Part shown: positions 20,012 through 28,551 of the stretch, in pieces
How positions within the stretch are numbered: position 1 is the stretch's first letter
Layout: every line of letters begins with the position of its first letter
Source of the DNA: Sediminihabitans luteus
Lineage (GTDB): Bacteria; Actinomycetota; Actinomycetes; Actinomycetales; Cellulomonadaceae
DNA: 64,000 nucleotides
NCBI RefSeq assembly: GCF_002797595.1
Contig: NZ_PGFE01000001.1
Coordinates: 186,001 to 250,000, forward strand
Direction of reading: 5' to 3'
Notes under the pieces: model-generated
Told to the model about the DNA's origin: nothing
What the model saw: the letters and a program-made list of their open reading frames with translations, nothing else
Databases searched by the model: none
Program-made: the position numbers and the translations under genes

Positions 20012-20247
20012 GGGACCATCGTCCCAGATCGGGGGCGCCCCCGGCCGCGGGGAACCTTCTCGCCACGGTCCCCACGCAGCGCCTTCACACGACGTCCGCG
20101 CCCCGGGCCGACGCGCCTCGCACGACACCCGCCGCGTCGGGGCCGGCGTCCGGTCCTTCGACCCCCGCGACGGGTACGATCAGCGCTGACGGCCCGCTGC
20201 ACGGGCATGCGGCCCGCGCGCAGCACCCCCTACCCCCGGAGGTCCCG
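20012..20247. promoter_or_regulatory. Divergent promoter region of sigE and the O-methyltransferase
   Basis: This 236-bp region separates two divergent genes. On the plus strand a TACGAT box (20175-20180) could be the -10 element of the methyltransferase, followed by a 60-base leader and GGAGG at 20238-20242. GGAACC at 20051-20056 resembles an ECF -35 element but no convincing -10 partner was found. No clear sigE promoter was identified. Confidence 0.4.
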
Positions 20248-20892
20248 ATCACCGACATCGGCGCACGGTCCAAGATCTCGAGCTGGATGTACTGCGAGGA
20301 CTTCGTCCCCGAGGACGACGTCCTCCTGCGCGCCCGCGAGCGCGCCGCCGAGCTCGGCTGCTCCGCGGTCTCGTCCGGCGTGGGCGCGACCCTCGCCGCG
20401 CTGGCCGCGGGCCTGGGCGCACGCTCGGTCGTCGAGGTCGGCACGGGCGCCGGCGTCGCGTCGCTGTGGCTCCTGCGCGGCATGCCCGAGGACGGCGTGC
20501 TCACGACGATCGACCTCGAGGTCGAGCACCAGCGCGCCGCCAAGCGCGCCTTCGCCGAGGCCGGCGTGCGCAGCACCCGGACCCGCACGATCCCCGGGCG
20601 CGCGTCCGACGTGCTGCCCCGGCTCACGGACGGCGCGTACGACCTCGTGCTCGTCGGGACCGACAAGCCGAGCTACCCGGACTACGCCGAGCAGGGGCTC
20701 CGCCTCCTGCGCCCGGGCGGGATGCTCGTGGTCGACGGCGCGCTCGCGGACGACCGCGTCGCGGACCCGGCGCGCCGCGACGAGGTCACGACCATCGTGC
20801 GCGAGGTCGGGCGCAGGCTGCGGGACGACGAGCGCGTCGTCCCGGCGCTGCTGCCGGTCGGTGACGGGCTGCTGGTCGCGGTCCGCCGCTGA
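20248..20892 (+). CDS. SAM-dependent O-methyltransferase
   Basis: A 214-residue class I methyltransferase of the catechol/caffeoyl-CoA O-methyltransferase group, like mycobacterial Rv1220c next to sigE. The SAM-binding motif is VVEVGTGAGVASLWLL near residue 57, with TTIDLEVEHQ and DLVLVGTDKPSYPDY following. The start is unusual: GGAGG lies five bases before ATC at 20248, whereas the first in-frame ATG (20287) is 13 codons later and has no ribosome-binding site. No ATG, GTG or TTG lies between the Shine-Dalgarno and 20287. I favour the ATC; starting at 20287 would still leave the domain intact. The substrate is unknown. Confidence 0.82.
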   Translation: MTDIGARSKISSWMYCEDFVPEDDVLLRARERAAELGCSAVSSGVGATLAALAAGLGARSVVEVGTGAGVASLWLLRGMPEDGVLTTIDLEVEHQRAAKRAFAEAGVRSTRTRTIPGRASDVLPRLTDGAYDLVLVGTDKPSYPDYAEQGLRLLRPGGMLVVDGALADDRVADPARRDEVTTIVREVGRRLRDDERVVPALLPVGDGLLVAVRR

Positions 20893-20971
20893 CATTGCCC
20901 GCAGTTTGGCGACGTTCGCCGCTGACATTGCCCGCATTTAACGAAGTTCGCCGCTGACATTGCCTGCCGCC
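20881..20971. repeat. 32-33 bp tandem repeat at the methyltransferase 3' end
   Basis: Three copies of a unit with core CGCCGCTGACATTGCC. The first covers the methyltransferase stop (TGA 20890-20892); the second and third repeat that TGA at 20923 and 20955. The array fills the gap to the convergent pepA gene. Confidence 0.9.
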
Positions 20972-20975
20972 GACC

Positions 20976-22574
20976 TCAGAGGTCGCGCAGGAACCGTCCC
21001 AGGAGCCGCGCGCCGAACCCCGTCGGCCCGGCGGAGAGCTCGTGCTTGTCGCTCGCGGAGCGGCCGACGCCGTTGACGTCGAGATGCACCCACGGCACGT
21101 CGGCCACGAACTGCTCGAGGAACAGCGCGGCGACGACCGACCCCGCCCCGGGCGGGTCACGGGGGACGTTGCGCAGGTCCGCGACGTCGGAGCGCAGCGC
21201 GGCCCGGTACTCGTCGACGAGCGGCATGCGCCACACGAGCTCGCCCGCGGCCTCGCCCGCGCGCTCGACGCGCGCCGCGAGGTCGTCGTCCGTCGCGTAG
21301 AGCGCGGCGTGCGTGCGACCGAGCCCCACGGCCACGGCACCGGTGAGGGTCGCGACGTCGACCATCAGGTCGGGGGCGAGCGTCGCGGCCGACCATGCGA
21401 GCGCGTCGGCGAGCACGAGGCGCCCCTCGGCGTCCGTGTTCGCGACCTCGACGGTCGCGCCCGACCAGGTGCGGATCACGTCGCCCGGACGGTACGACGC
21501 CGCGCCGAGGTGGTTCTCGGCGAGCGGGAGGACGGCGGTCACGCGGTGCGCGAGCCCGGCGCGCGCGGCGTCGAGCACGGTCGCGAGCGCGACCGCGGCC
21601 CCCGCCATGTCGGTCTTCATGGGGACCATCGACTCGCGCGGCTTGATCGAGATGCCGCCCGTGTCGTAGGTGATGCCCTTGCCCACGACGACGACGTGGC
21701 GTGCGTCCTTCGCGGACTCGACGGGGTCGTAGGAGACCGTCACGAGCCGCGGGCCGCGCTCAGCGGCGGCGCCGACCGCGAGGATCGCGCCGAACCCCTG
21801 CGCGGCGAGCTCGGCCGGGCCGAGCACGTCCACCACGAGTCCCGCGGCGGCGGCGAGCGCGCTCGCCCGTGCCGCGAACCACTCGGGCCCCTTGATGTTC
21901 GCGGGGACGTTGGCGAGGTCGCGCACGAGCCACGTGGCGGACGCCGCGGCGTTCGCCGCGTCGATCGTGGGCTGTACGTCGTCACCCAGCAGGACGAGCT
22001 GCTCGGCACCGCCCGGGATGCGTGCACCCTCGGCGTCCGCCCCGCCGAAGCGCGGCACACGGTAGGCGGCCAGGAAGTACCCCTCGACGAACGCCTCGGC
22101 GCCGTCGCCGACCTCGCGGGCCGAGGCCACGCTCACGACGCGACCGAGGCCGTCGGTCGCGCGGGCGAGGGCCGCACCCGCGCGGCGCAGGTCCCGGGGG
22201 CTGCCCGAGCCGATGCCCAGGAGCACGATCCGGGGCGGCAGGCCCGCCCAGGGCAGCGTGACCGACGAGCGCGCGTGCGCCTGCGGCAGCTCGACCGTGA
22301 CGTGCTGACCGGCAGCGCCGTCGAACGACACGTCCCGGTCGGCGAGCTCGGCGAGGTCGACGCCATAGATCGTCGAGGCGTCGACCGTCCCCGAGCGCGG
22401 CTCGACGCCGTCCTCGGCCTCGAACGCCGGCGCCACGGCCACGACGACCGCGTCGACGTCGCCGTCCCGCAGGAACGCGCACGTCGCGAGCGTCCCGTCC
22501 GCGACGACGACCTCGGGGAGGTCACCGTCGACGACAGGACGCCGCCCGGCGTCGCCCGTCAGCTCGCGTGCCAC
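20976..22574 (-). CDS. pepA: Leucyl aminopeptidase (M17 family)
   Basis: A 532-residue dimetal aminopeptidase that removes N-terminal residues from peptides in the cytoplasm. The M17 signature NTDAEGRL is near residue 380. Metal and catalytic residues sit in VGKGITYDTGG near residue 302 and in MKTDMAGAA; the N-terminal 170 residues form the macro-like domain of the family. The GTG at 22574 follows the DUF3117 stop by three bases, so both are probably on one message. Confidence 0.93.
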   Translation of the reverse strand: MARELTGDAGRRPVVDGDLPEVVVADGTLATCAFLRDGDVDAVVVAVAPAFEAEDGVEPRSGTVDASTIYGVDLAELADRDVSFDGAAGQHVTVELPQAHARSSVTLPWAGLPPRIVLLGIGSGSPRDLRRAGAALARATDGLGRVVSVASAREVGDGAEAFVEGYFLAAYRVPRFGGADAEGARIPGGAEQLVLLGDDVQPTIDAANAAASATWLVRDLANVPANIKGPEWFAARASALAAAAGLVVDVLGPAELAAQGFGAILAVGAAAERGPRLVTVSYDPVESAKDARHVVVVGKGITYDTGGISIKPRESMVPMKTDMAGAAVALATVLDAARAGLAHRVTAVLPLAENHLGAASYRPGDVIRTWSGATVEVANTDAEGRLVLADALAWSAATLAPDLMVDVATLTGAVAVGLGRTHAALYATDDDLAARVERAGEAAGELVWRMPLVDEYRAALRSDVADLRNVPRDPPGAGSVVAALFLEQFVADVPWVHLDVNGVGRSASDKHELSAGPTGFGARLLGRFLRDL

Positions 22575-22577
22575 AGG

Positions 22578-22745
22578 TCAGCCGGTGACTGCCTCGAGTG
22601 CGTCACCGAGCTCGCTCGCCTCGGTCGCGTTGAGCTCGACGACGAGCCGGCCACCACCCTCGAGGGGGACGCGCATGACGATGCCGCGACCCTCCTTGGT
22701 CACCTCGAGCGGTCCGTCACCCGTCCTCGGCTTCATCGCAGCCAT
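22578..22745 (-). CDS. DUF3117 domain-containing protein
   Basis: A 55-residue protein, MAAMKPRTGDGPLEVTKEGR and so on, matching in full the small conserved DUF3117 family of actinobacteria (Rv1211-like). No function is established. The ATG at 22745 has GGAGAG ten bases upstream; longer frames to 22823 are not supported by the family. The location near folP2, LOG and dapE is the same as in mycobacteria. Confidence 0.9.
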   Translation of the reverse strand: MAAMKPRTGDGPLEVTKEGRGIVMRVPLEGGGRLVVELNATEASELGDALEAVTG

Positions 22746-23046
22746 TGGGGGCTCTCCATTCCTGTTGTGCGCGGTCGCGCCACCCGCCTGGTCCCAGGCG
22801 GACGCGATCCGTGCAGGCGACATCGTCCCGGACGTCCAAAGAGGTCCGCGTCACAGTCTAGTTCACCCCGGCGACAGCCTGGTCCGGCGCCCCGCCGACG
22901 ACCTCGTCACACCGAACCCGTCACACGCCCAGCGCCGTCACGCCCGGACCCGTCACGCCCAGGCTCATGGCACCCATGACTCGTCACGCCCGCCGCGGCA
23001 CACCTCGCACGGCACACCTCGCACGACACACCCACCGAGACGACGA
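22746..23046. other. Gap between DUF3117 and the mannosyltransferase, with repeats
   Basis: This 301-bp stretch has no supported gene. Its right part (about 22907-23035) is made of degenerate 15-17 bp units with core CGTCACGCCC, then two exact copies of CACACCTCGCACGG. On the minus strand each CGTCAC copy reads GTGACG and so adds a TGA after the mannosyltransferase stop (23047-23049). The left part should hold the DUF3117 promoter, but no clear box was found. Confidence 0.7.
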
Positions 23047-24405
23047 TCACGGCGGCCAGCCGGACGGCGGGACGAGCTGCCACAGGTTCCAGACCCAGTA
23101 CCACTGCCCGTAGACGCCGGCCGCGACGACCACCGCGAGGCACGCGCGCGCCGCCCACCGGGGCCGCGGCCACGAGACCGCGACGGCGCCGAGCGGGAAC
23201 GCGAGCAGCAGGAACCGCCACAGGCTCGTCCACGGCTCGATGACCGCGACGAGGTAGGCCAGGTAGGCGCCGGTCCACGCCTGCAGCTCCGGCCCGAGCC
23301 GGAACATCGGCGGGCTCAGCACGACCGCGGCGGTCGCGACCAGGATCATGCCGAGGTACCAGGGTCCGCGCTCGCCCCAGAGCATCTGCGAGATCTCGAC
23401 CCAGGGGGTGAAGATCTCGACCGGGCCCGTGCCGCGCCAGGCCTGCTGCGTCAGGAAGTACGCGTCGGGCACCCCGGTGCGCGCGGCGCAGATCCACTGC
23501 CACAGGAACCCGGAGAGCACCGCGACCGCGAGCAGCGCCGCGACCCGGATCCCGTCGAGCCACGGGAACGGTGGCGGGGCCGGGCTGGCTGCGGGTGCGG
23601 CGTCCGACGCACCGACCTCCGGGGCGGAGGCGGCCGCGAGCGCGGCGCGGCGAAGCCTCCACCACCCGTAGGCGCGGTGCAGGCCGTGCCACACGACGAC
23701 GCAGGCCATGGGCAGCGCGACCGCGCGCGTGAACCCGAGGCCGACGACGCTCAGCGCGGCCCACTCGTACCGGTGCCGCACGATCAGCAGGAGCGTCGTG
23801 GAGATCAGGAGCAGCGCGAGCGCCTCGGTGTACGCGACCTGCAGCACGGGCGACGAGGGCACGGTCGCGACCACGGCGACGGTCGCGAGCGGGAGCCCGG
23901 GGTGCCGGGCGACGGCTCGCGGTGCGGCGGCGACGAGCTGGTGGATCACGAGCATCGCGATCGCGCCGAGCACGAGGCACAGGATCGGCGCGACGACGTC
24001 CCACGGGAGCGTCGTGATCTCCATGAGCCCGCGCACGAGCACGGGGAACAGCGGGTAGAAGGCCCAGGCGTTCTGCTGCACGAGCCCGTCGTCGCCGCGC
24101 GGCAGCTCGGCCGGGTAGCCGTCGCGCGCGACCTGCTCGTACCAGCTCGCGTCCCACATCGACCCCGTGTACTCGAGGTAGCCGGGCTGCGCGCCCGTCC
24201 AGTAGTTCTCGGCCTGGTGCTGCGCGACGATCATGATGATCGCCGCGCTCACCGCGCGCGCGAGGCCGTAGACCGCGAGCACCCGGAGCCACCACGGCCA
24301 GCGGCCGGGCCACCTGGCGCCGCGCACGCGCGTGCCCTGCTCCTTCGCGGCGGGCGTGTCCGCCGCGCCCACGGGCGCGTCGTCCTGCGTCGTCGTCCCC
24401 GTCAC
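23047..24405 (-). CDS. PIG-V-like integral membrane mannosyltransferase
   Basis: A 452-residue polytopic protein with about ten hydrophobic segments. It resembles bacterial PIG-V type mannosyltransferases: YTGSMWDASWYEQVARDGYP near residue 80 has the acidic and aromatic residues usual in the first outer loop, and QQNAWAFYPLFPVLVR follows. These enzymes use polyprenyl-phosphate mannose to add mannose to lipids outside the membrane. The start is GTG with GGGGAG upstream. It lies after folP in the same direction, separated by 15-bp repeats. The acceptor is unknown. Confidence 0.8.
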   Translation of the reverse strand: MTGTTTQDDAPVGAADTPAAKEQGTRVRGARWPGRWPWWLRVLAVYGLARAVSAAIIMIVAQHQAENYWTGAQPGYLEYTGSMWDASWYEQVARDGYPAELPRGDDGLVQQNAWAFYPLFPVLVRGLMEITTLPWDVVAPILCLVLGAIAMLVIHQLVAAAPRAVARHPGLPLATVAVVATVPSSPVLQVAYTEALALLLISTTLLLIVRHRYEWAALSVVGLGFTRAVALPMACVVVWHGLHRAYGWWRLRRAALAAASAPEVGASDAAPAASPAPPPFPWLDGIRVAALLAVAVLSGFLWQWICAARTGVPDAYFLTQQAWRGTGPVEIFTPWVEISQMLWGERGPWYLGMILVATAAVVLSPPMFRLGPELQAWTGAYLAYLVAVIEPWTSLWRFLLLAFPLGAVAVSWPRPRWAARACLAVVVAAGVYGQWYWVWNLWQLVPPSGWPP

Positions 24406-24422
24406 GCCACTCCCCTGGTCTT

Positions 24423-24482
24423 CTGGCCGGTCGTCTTCTGGCCGGTCGTCGTCCGGCCGATCGTCGTCCGGCCGGTCGTCGT
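24423..24482. repeat. 15-bp tandem repeat between folP and the mannosyltransferase
   Basis: Four copies of a 15-bp unit (CTGGCCGGTCGTCTT to CCGGCCGGTCGTCGT) fill most of the 109-bp gap downstream of folP and just upstream of the mannosyltransferase ribosome-binding site. Confidence 0.9.
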
Positions 24483-24514
24483 CGCCCGTGCGCGGCCGCG
24501 ACGCGTCCGGCGGT

Positions 24515-25474
24515 TCACCCGAGACCGCGCAGCACGGCGGCGGGCGGCACGTCCCCGCGCACGACCGCGATCATCTCGAGCACCCGCACTGTAGCGGCGA
24601 CGTCGTGCGCACGGAAGACCCGTCCGCCGAGCCAGGCCGCGAGCGCCGTCGCGGCGAGCGTGCCCTCGAGCCGCTCGTCGGCGGGCAGCCCGAGCGACTC
24701 CCCCACGAAGTCCTTGCGCGAGAGCGCCATGAGCAGCGGGAACCCGAGCCCGGCGAGCGCCTGCGTGCGGCGCAGCAGGTGCAGCGAGTGCCAGGTGTTC
24801 TTGCCGAAGTCGTGCGTGGGGTCGACCAGCACGGAGGCCGGCGGCACCCCGCACGCGACGGCGCGCGCCGCGGCCGCGCGCAGGGTCGCGAGGACGTCGA
24901 GCACGACGCCGTCGCGCGGGTCGCTGCCGGGCGGCGCGTCGTCGGGCAGGGGGTACGCGACGCGGTGCGGGTCGGTGCGCGGGCGCATGCCGCCCGTGTG
25001 CGAGCAGACGACGCCGACGCCGTGCTGCCCGGCGACCTCGACGAGCCGGGGGTCGTGCCCGGCCCAGGTGTCGTTGACGAGGTCGGCGCCCGCGAGCGCT
25101 GCCTCGTGCGCGACGTCCGCCCGCCAGGTGTCGACGCTCACGAGCAAGTCGGGGAACTCCTCGCGCACGCGCGCGACGAACGGCACGACCCGGCGGATCT
25201 CCTCGGCGGGCGTGACCTCGGGGCCGACCCCGGCCCGGACGCCACCCACGTCGACGATCGCCGCGCCCTCGCGCGCGGCCCGCTCGACGGCGCGCAGCGC
25301 GGGCGCGTCCTCGAGGGTGCGGGCGCCGGCGTAGAACGAGTCGTCGGTCCGGTTGACGATGGCCATGACCACGGGCCCGGGGCCGACGACGCGCCCCCGC
25401 AGCTCGAGGGGGGCGGACGCCGCGGGGACGGTCGGGTCCGGGGCCGCGGCCACGGCGCGGTCGGGGCGCGTCAC
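24515..25474 (-). CDS. folP2: Dihydropteroate synthase homologue, FolP2 type
   Basis: A 319-residue TIM-barrel protein of the dihydropteroate synthase family. The first pterin-site motif reads MAIVNRTDDSFYAGA instead of the usual MGILNVTPDSFSDGG, and the second reads DVGGVRAGVGPE in place of DVGGESTRPG. These are the marks of the FolP2 group, whose mycobacterial member (Rv1207) is reported to lack normal synthase activity. The barrel end DPTHDFGKNTWHSL is present. The GTG at 25474 overlaps the LOG stop. A true folP1 is expected elsewhere in the genome; if absent this would be the working enzyme. Confidence 0.85.
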   Translation of the reverse strand: MTRPDRAVAAAPDPTVPAASAPLELRGRVVGPGPVVMAIVNRTDDSFYAGARTLEDAPALRAVERAAREGAAIVDVGGVRAGVGPEVTPAEEIRRVVPFVARVREEFPDLLVSVDTWRADVAHEAALAGADLVNDTWAGHDPRLVEVAGQHGVGVVCSHTGGMRPRTDPHRVAYPLPDDAPPGSDPRDGVVLDVLATLRAAAARAVACGVPPASVLVDPTHDFGKNTWHSLHLLRRTQALAGLGFPLLMALSRKDFVGESLGLPADERLEGTLAATALAAWLGGRVFRAHDVAATVRVLEMIAVVRGDVPPAAVLRGLG

Positions 25475-26301
25475 CGTGCGGGCGGGGACGCCTCGGCGGC
25501 GGCCGTGACGTCCGCCGCCGTCTCGCGCACGGCCGCGATCTCCTCGGCCGCGAGCTCGGCGCCGCGCTCGCACACGTACTCCACGGCCTCGTCGGCGTCG
25601 TCGCACAGGTGCACGAGCTCGAGGTCGTGCTCGCCGATCATGCCGCGCGGCAGCACGACGTCGCGCGCCCAGTCGAGCAGCCCGCCCCAGTAGTCGCTGC
25701 CGACGAGCGCCACGGGGAACTCGGTCACCTTGTGGGTCTGCACGAGCGTGAGCGCCTCGAACAGCTCGTCGAACGTGCCGAACCCGCCCGGGAGCACGAC
25801 GAACCCCTGCGCGTACTTGACGAACATGGTCTTGCGCGTGAAGAAGTAGCGGAAGTTGACGCCGAGGTTGACGTGCTCGTTGACGCCCTGCTCGAACGGC
25901 AGCTCGATGCCGAGGCCGATCGAGAGCCCCCCGGCGTCGTTCGCGCCCTTGTTCGCGGCCTCCATCACGCCGGGCCCGCCCCCGGTGATGACGGCGTAGC
26001 CCTCCTCGACGAGGCGGCGGCCGACGCGCTCGGCGGTCGCGTAGTCGGGGTGGTCGGGCTTGGTGCGGGCCGAGCCGAACACCGAGACCGCGGGCCCGAC
26101 CTCGGCGAGCGCGCCGAACCCCTCGACGAACTCGCTCTGGATGCGCATGACCCGCCACGGGTCGGAGTGCACCCAGTCGGCGCTCTCGGCGGTGTCGAGC
26201 AGCCGCGCGTCGGTGGTCTGCTGGGGGATCTGGCCGCCGCGCAGCAGCACGGGGCCCTTGCGGTAGCCGGATCCGGTCTGCGGGAGTCCCTCGTCGCTCA
26301 T
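25471..26301 (-). CDS. LOG family protein (nucleotide 5'-monophosphate phosphoribohydrolase type)
   Basis: A 276-residue Rossmann-type protein of the TIGR00730/LOG family, which removes ribose-5-phosphate from nucleotides such as cytokinin nucleotides. Both motifs are present: GGGPGVMEAANKGA near residue 107 and PGGFGTFDELFE near residue 170. The ATG at 26301 is preceded by TAGGCT exactly seven bases upstream and no Shine-Dalgarno, so the message is probably leaderless. It overlaps folP2 and follows dapE, the same order as in mycobacteria. The true substrate in this organism is unknown. Confidence 0.88.
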   Translation of the reverse strand: MSDEGLPQTGSGYRKGPVLLRGGQIPQQTTDARLLDTAESADWVHSDPWRVMRIQSEFVEGFGALAEVGPAVSVFGSARTKPDHPDYATAERVGRRLVEEGYAVITGGGPGVMEAANKGANDAGGLSIGLGIELPFEQGVNEHVNLGVNFRYFFTRKTMFVKYAQGFVVLPGGFGTFDELFEALTLVQTHKVTEFPVALVGSDYWGGLLDWARDVVLPRGMIGEHDLELVHLCDDADEAVEYVCERGAELAAEEIAAVRETAADVTAAAEASPPAR

Positions 26302-26329
26302 GGGGCCGAGCCTACGCATGCGCGGCGGG

Positions 26330-27493
26330 TCAGCGCGTGAGCCACTCGCGCAGCGCGGCGTGGCAGGTCGTCACGTGCCCCACGGGGCACCGCTCGTCGT
26401 CCTTGTGCGCGAGCAGCGGGTCGCCCGGGCCGAAGTTCACGGCCGGCACGCCGAGCGCCGAGAACCGCGCGACGTCGGTCCAGCCCTGCTTGGCGGCGGG
26501 CTGCCCGCCCGTGAGCGCGAGCACCGTGTCGGCGAAGTCCTTCGCGAGCGGCGCGTCGAGCCCGGGGCGCGCGCCGGGGGCGCCGTCCGTGACCCGGACG
26601 TCGAACCCGGCGAACAGGTCGCGCACGTGCGCCTCGGCCCCGGCGAGGTCGAGGTTCGGTGCGAACCGGTAGTTGACGGTCACGACGCAGCGGTCGGGCA
26701 CCACGTTGCCCGCGATGCCGCCCGAGATCGCGACCGCGCTCATGCCCTCGCGGAACACGAGCCCGTCGACCTCGACCTCCTTGGCCTCGTACGCCGCGAG
26801 CCGGTCGAGCACCTCGTGCGCGGCGTGGATCGCGTTCTCGCCGAGCCACGGGCGGCCCGAGTGCGCCGCGACGCCCGTGGTCGCGACCTCGACGCGCAGC
26901 GTGCCCTTGCAGCCGCCCTCGATGCCCGCCGCGGTCGGCTCGCCGAGCACCGCGAAGTCGCCCGCGAGCAGGTCGGGGCGGTGGCGCATGAGGCGCCCGA
27001 GCCCGTTGAGGTTGGCCGCGACCTCCTCGTGGTCGTAGAACACCCACGTGACGTCCTGCGCGGGCTCGACGAGCTCGGCCGCGAGCGCGAGCTGGATCGC
27101 GACGCCGCCGAGCATGTCGACCGTGCCCCGGCCCCAGACCTCGGCGTGCGCGCCCTCGCCGACGACGCGCGTCGGCAGGTTCGGCGGGTCCGTGAGGGGA
27201 ACCGTGTCGAGGTGCCCGGCGATCACGACGCGGCGCTGGCGCCCGAGGTTCGTGCGCGCGACCACGGCGTCGCCGTCACGCACGACCTCGAGGTGCGCGT
27301 AGGGGCGCAGCGCGGCCTCGACCGCGTCGGCGAGCGCCTTCTCGTCGCCGCTGACCGACGGGACGTCGCAGATCGCACGGAACAGCGCGATCAGGTCGCC
27401 CTCGAGGTCGAGCCGCACGGGCACGGCGCCCGGCGCGGCCTCCTCGCCGGGTGCGGGACGGTCGGGGCTGCCTGCGGCGGGTGCGGACGTCAT
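26330..27493 (-). CDS. dapE: Succinyl-diaminopimelate desuccinylase
   Basis: A 387-residue M20 metallopeptidase that releases LL-diaminopimelate from its N-succinyl form in lysine and peptidoglycan precursor synthesis. Metal and catalytic residues are in AGHLDTVP near residue 79, [14 protein letters not shown] near residue 137 and [14 protein letters not shown]. The ATG at 27493 has TAGAGT seven bases before it and no Shine-Dalgarno, a leaderless pattern. It is divergent from dapD, the enzyme two steps earlier in the same branch. Confidence 0.92.
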   Translation of the reverse strand: MTSAPAAGSPDRPAPGEEAAPGAVPVRLDLEGDLIALFRAICDVPSVSGDEKALADAVEAALRPYAHLEVVRDGDAVVARTNLGRQRRVVIAGHLDTVPLTDPPNLPTRVVGEGAHAEVWGRGTVDMLGGVAIQLALAAELVEPAQDVTWVFYDHEEVAANLNGLGRLMRHRPDLLAGDFAVLGEPTAAGIEGGCKGTLRVEVATTGVAAHSGRPWLGENAIHAAHEVLDRLAAYEAKEVEVDGLVFREGMSAVAISGGIAGNVVPDRCVVTVNYRFAPNLDLAGAEAHVRDLFAGFDVRVTDGAPGARPGLDAPLAKDFADTVLALTGGQPAAKQGWTDVARFSALGVPAVNFGPGDPLLAHKDDERCPVGHVTTCHAALREWLTR

Positions 27494-27552
27494 GGGCCGG
27501 ACTCTACCGAGGTCGCCCGGGGCGACGGGCTCCACCCACTAGGGTTGGACCC

Positions 27553-28527
27553 ATGACTTCCTCGATCCCGGAGAACGCCCCCGAGACCGCCCCCGCCCCC
27601 CGCACCGCCTGGGCCGACGGCCTGGCCACGGTCGCGGACGGCGTGACGCTCGACGCCTGGTACCCGACCCCGGCCCTGGGCACCGCCCCGGACGCCGCCG
27701 CGCCCGCGTCGCTCGTCGCGCTCGCGGAGGTCGACGAGGCGCGGGGCGTCGAGGTCGTCGTGGTGCGCACCGAGATCGACCTGGACGCCGCCCCCGCCGA
27801 CGCCGCGGACGCGTACCTGCGGCTGCACCTGCTCTCGCACCGCCTCGTGCAGCCGCACGGGCTCAACCTCGACGGGCTGTTCGGCGTGCTCGCCAACGTG
27901 GTGTGGACCGACCAGGGCCCGTGCGCGGTCGAGGGTTTCGAGGAGACGCGCCTGCGTCTGCGCGCCGCGACCGGCCGGACCGTCACCGTCTACGGCGTCG
28001 ACAAGTTCCCCCGCATGGTCGACTACGTCGTGCCCACGGGCGTCCGCGTCGCCGACGCCGACCGCGTGCGCCTGGGCGCGCACCTCGCGGCGGGCACGAC
28101 GGTCATGCACGAGGGCTTCGTGAACTTCAACGCCGGCACGCTCGGCACGTCGATGGTCGAGGGCCGCATCTCGGCCGGCGTCGTGGTCGGTGACGGGTCG
28201 GACGTCGGCGGCGGCGCCTCGATCATGGGCACCCTCTCCGGCGGCGGCAAGGAGGTCATCTCGATCGGCCGCCGGTCGCTGCTCGGCGCGAACTCCGGCA
28301 TCGGGATCCCCCTCGGCGACGACTGCGTCGTCGAGGCCGGCCTGTACGTCACCGCGGGCACCAAGGTCACCGTGGTCGGCGCCGAGGAGCCCACGACCGT
28401 CAAGGCGCGCGAGCTCGCGGGCCGCGACAACCTGCTGTTCCGCCGCAACTCGCTCACGGGCGGGGTCGAGGTGGTCGCGCGCGCCGGGACCGGCGTCGAG
28501 CTCAACGCCGCGCTGCACGCGAACTGA
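27553..28527 (+). CDS. dapD: Tetrahydrodipicolinate N-succinyltransferase
   Basis: A 324-residue acyltransferase that adds succinyl-CoA to tetrahydrodipicolinate. The left-handed beta-helix part (about residues 175-290) shows hexapeptide turns such as [22 protein letters not shown] and [16 protein letters not shown]. It belongs to the longer actinobacterial DapD group with an N-terminal alpha/beta domain. TAGGGT lies seven bases before the ATG with no Shine-Dalgarno, so it is probably leaderless. Only 59 bp separate it from the divergent dapE start, so the two promoters lie almost back to back. Confidence 0.94.
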   Translation: MTSSIPENAPETAPAPRTAWADGLATVADGVTLDAWYPTPALGTAPDAAAPASLVALAEVDEARGVEVVVVRTEIDLDAAPADAADAYLRLHLLSHRLVQPHGLNLDGLFGVLANVVWTDQGPCAVEGFEETRLRLRAATGRTVTVYGVDKFPRMVDYVVPTGVRVADADRVRLGAHLAAGTTVMHEGFVNFNAGTLGTSMVEGRISAGVVVGDGSDVGGGASIMGTLSGGGKEVISIGRRSLLGANSGIGIPLGDDCVVEAGLYVTAGTKVTVVGAEEPTTVKARELAGRDNLLFRRNSLTGGVEVVARAGTGVELNAALHAN

Positions 28528-28551
28528 CGCGCGGCTGCAGGGGGCACGCGC

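Noticed and set aside
20881-20971. Direct repeats that might be a CRISPR array
   Set aside because: The units touch each other with no unique spacers, start within a coding region and there are no cas genes in the window.
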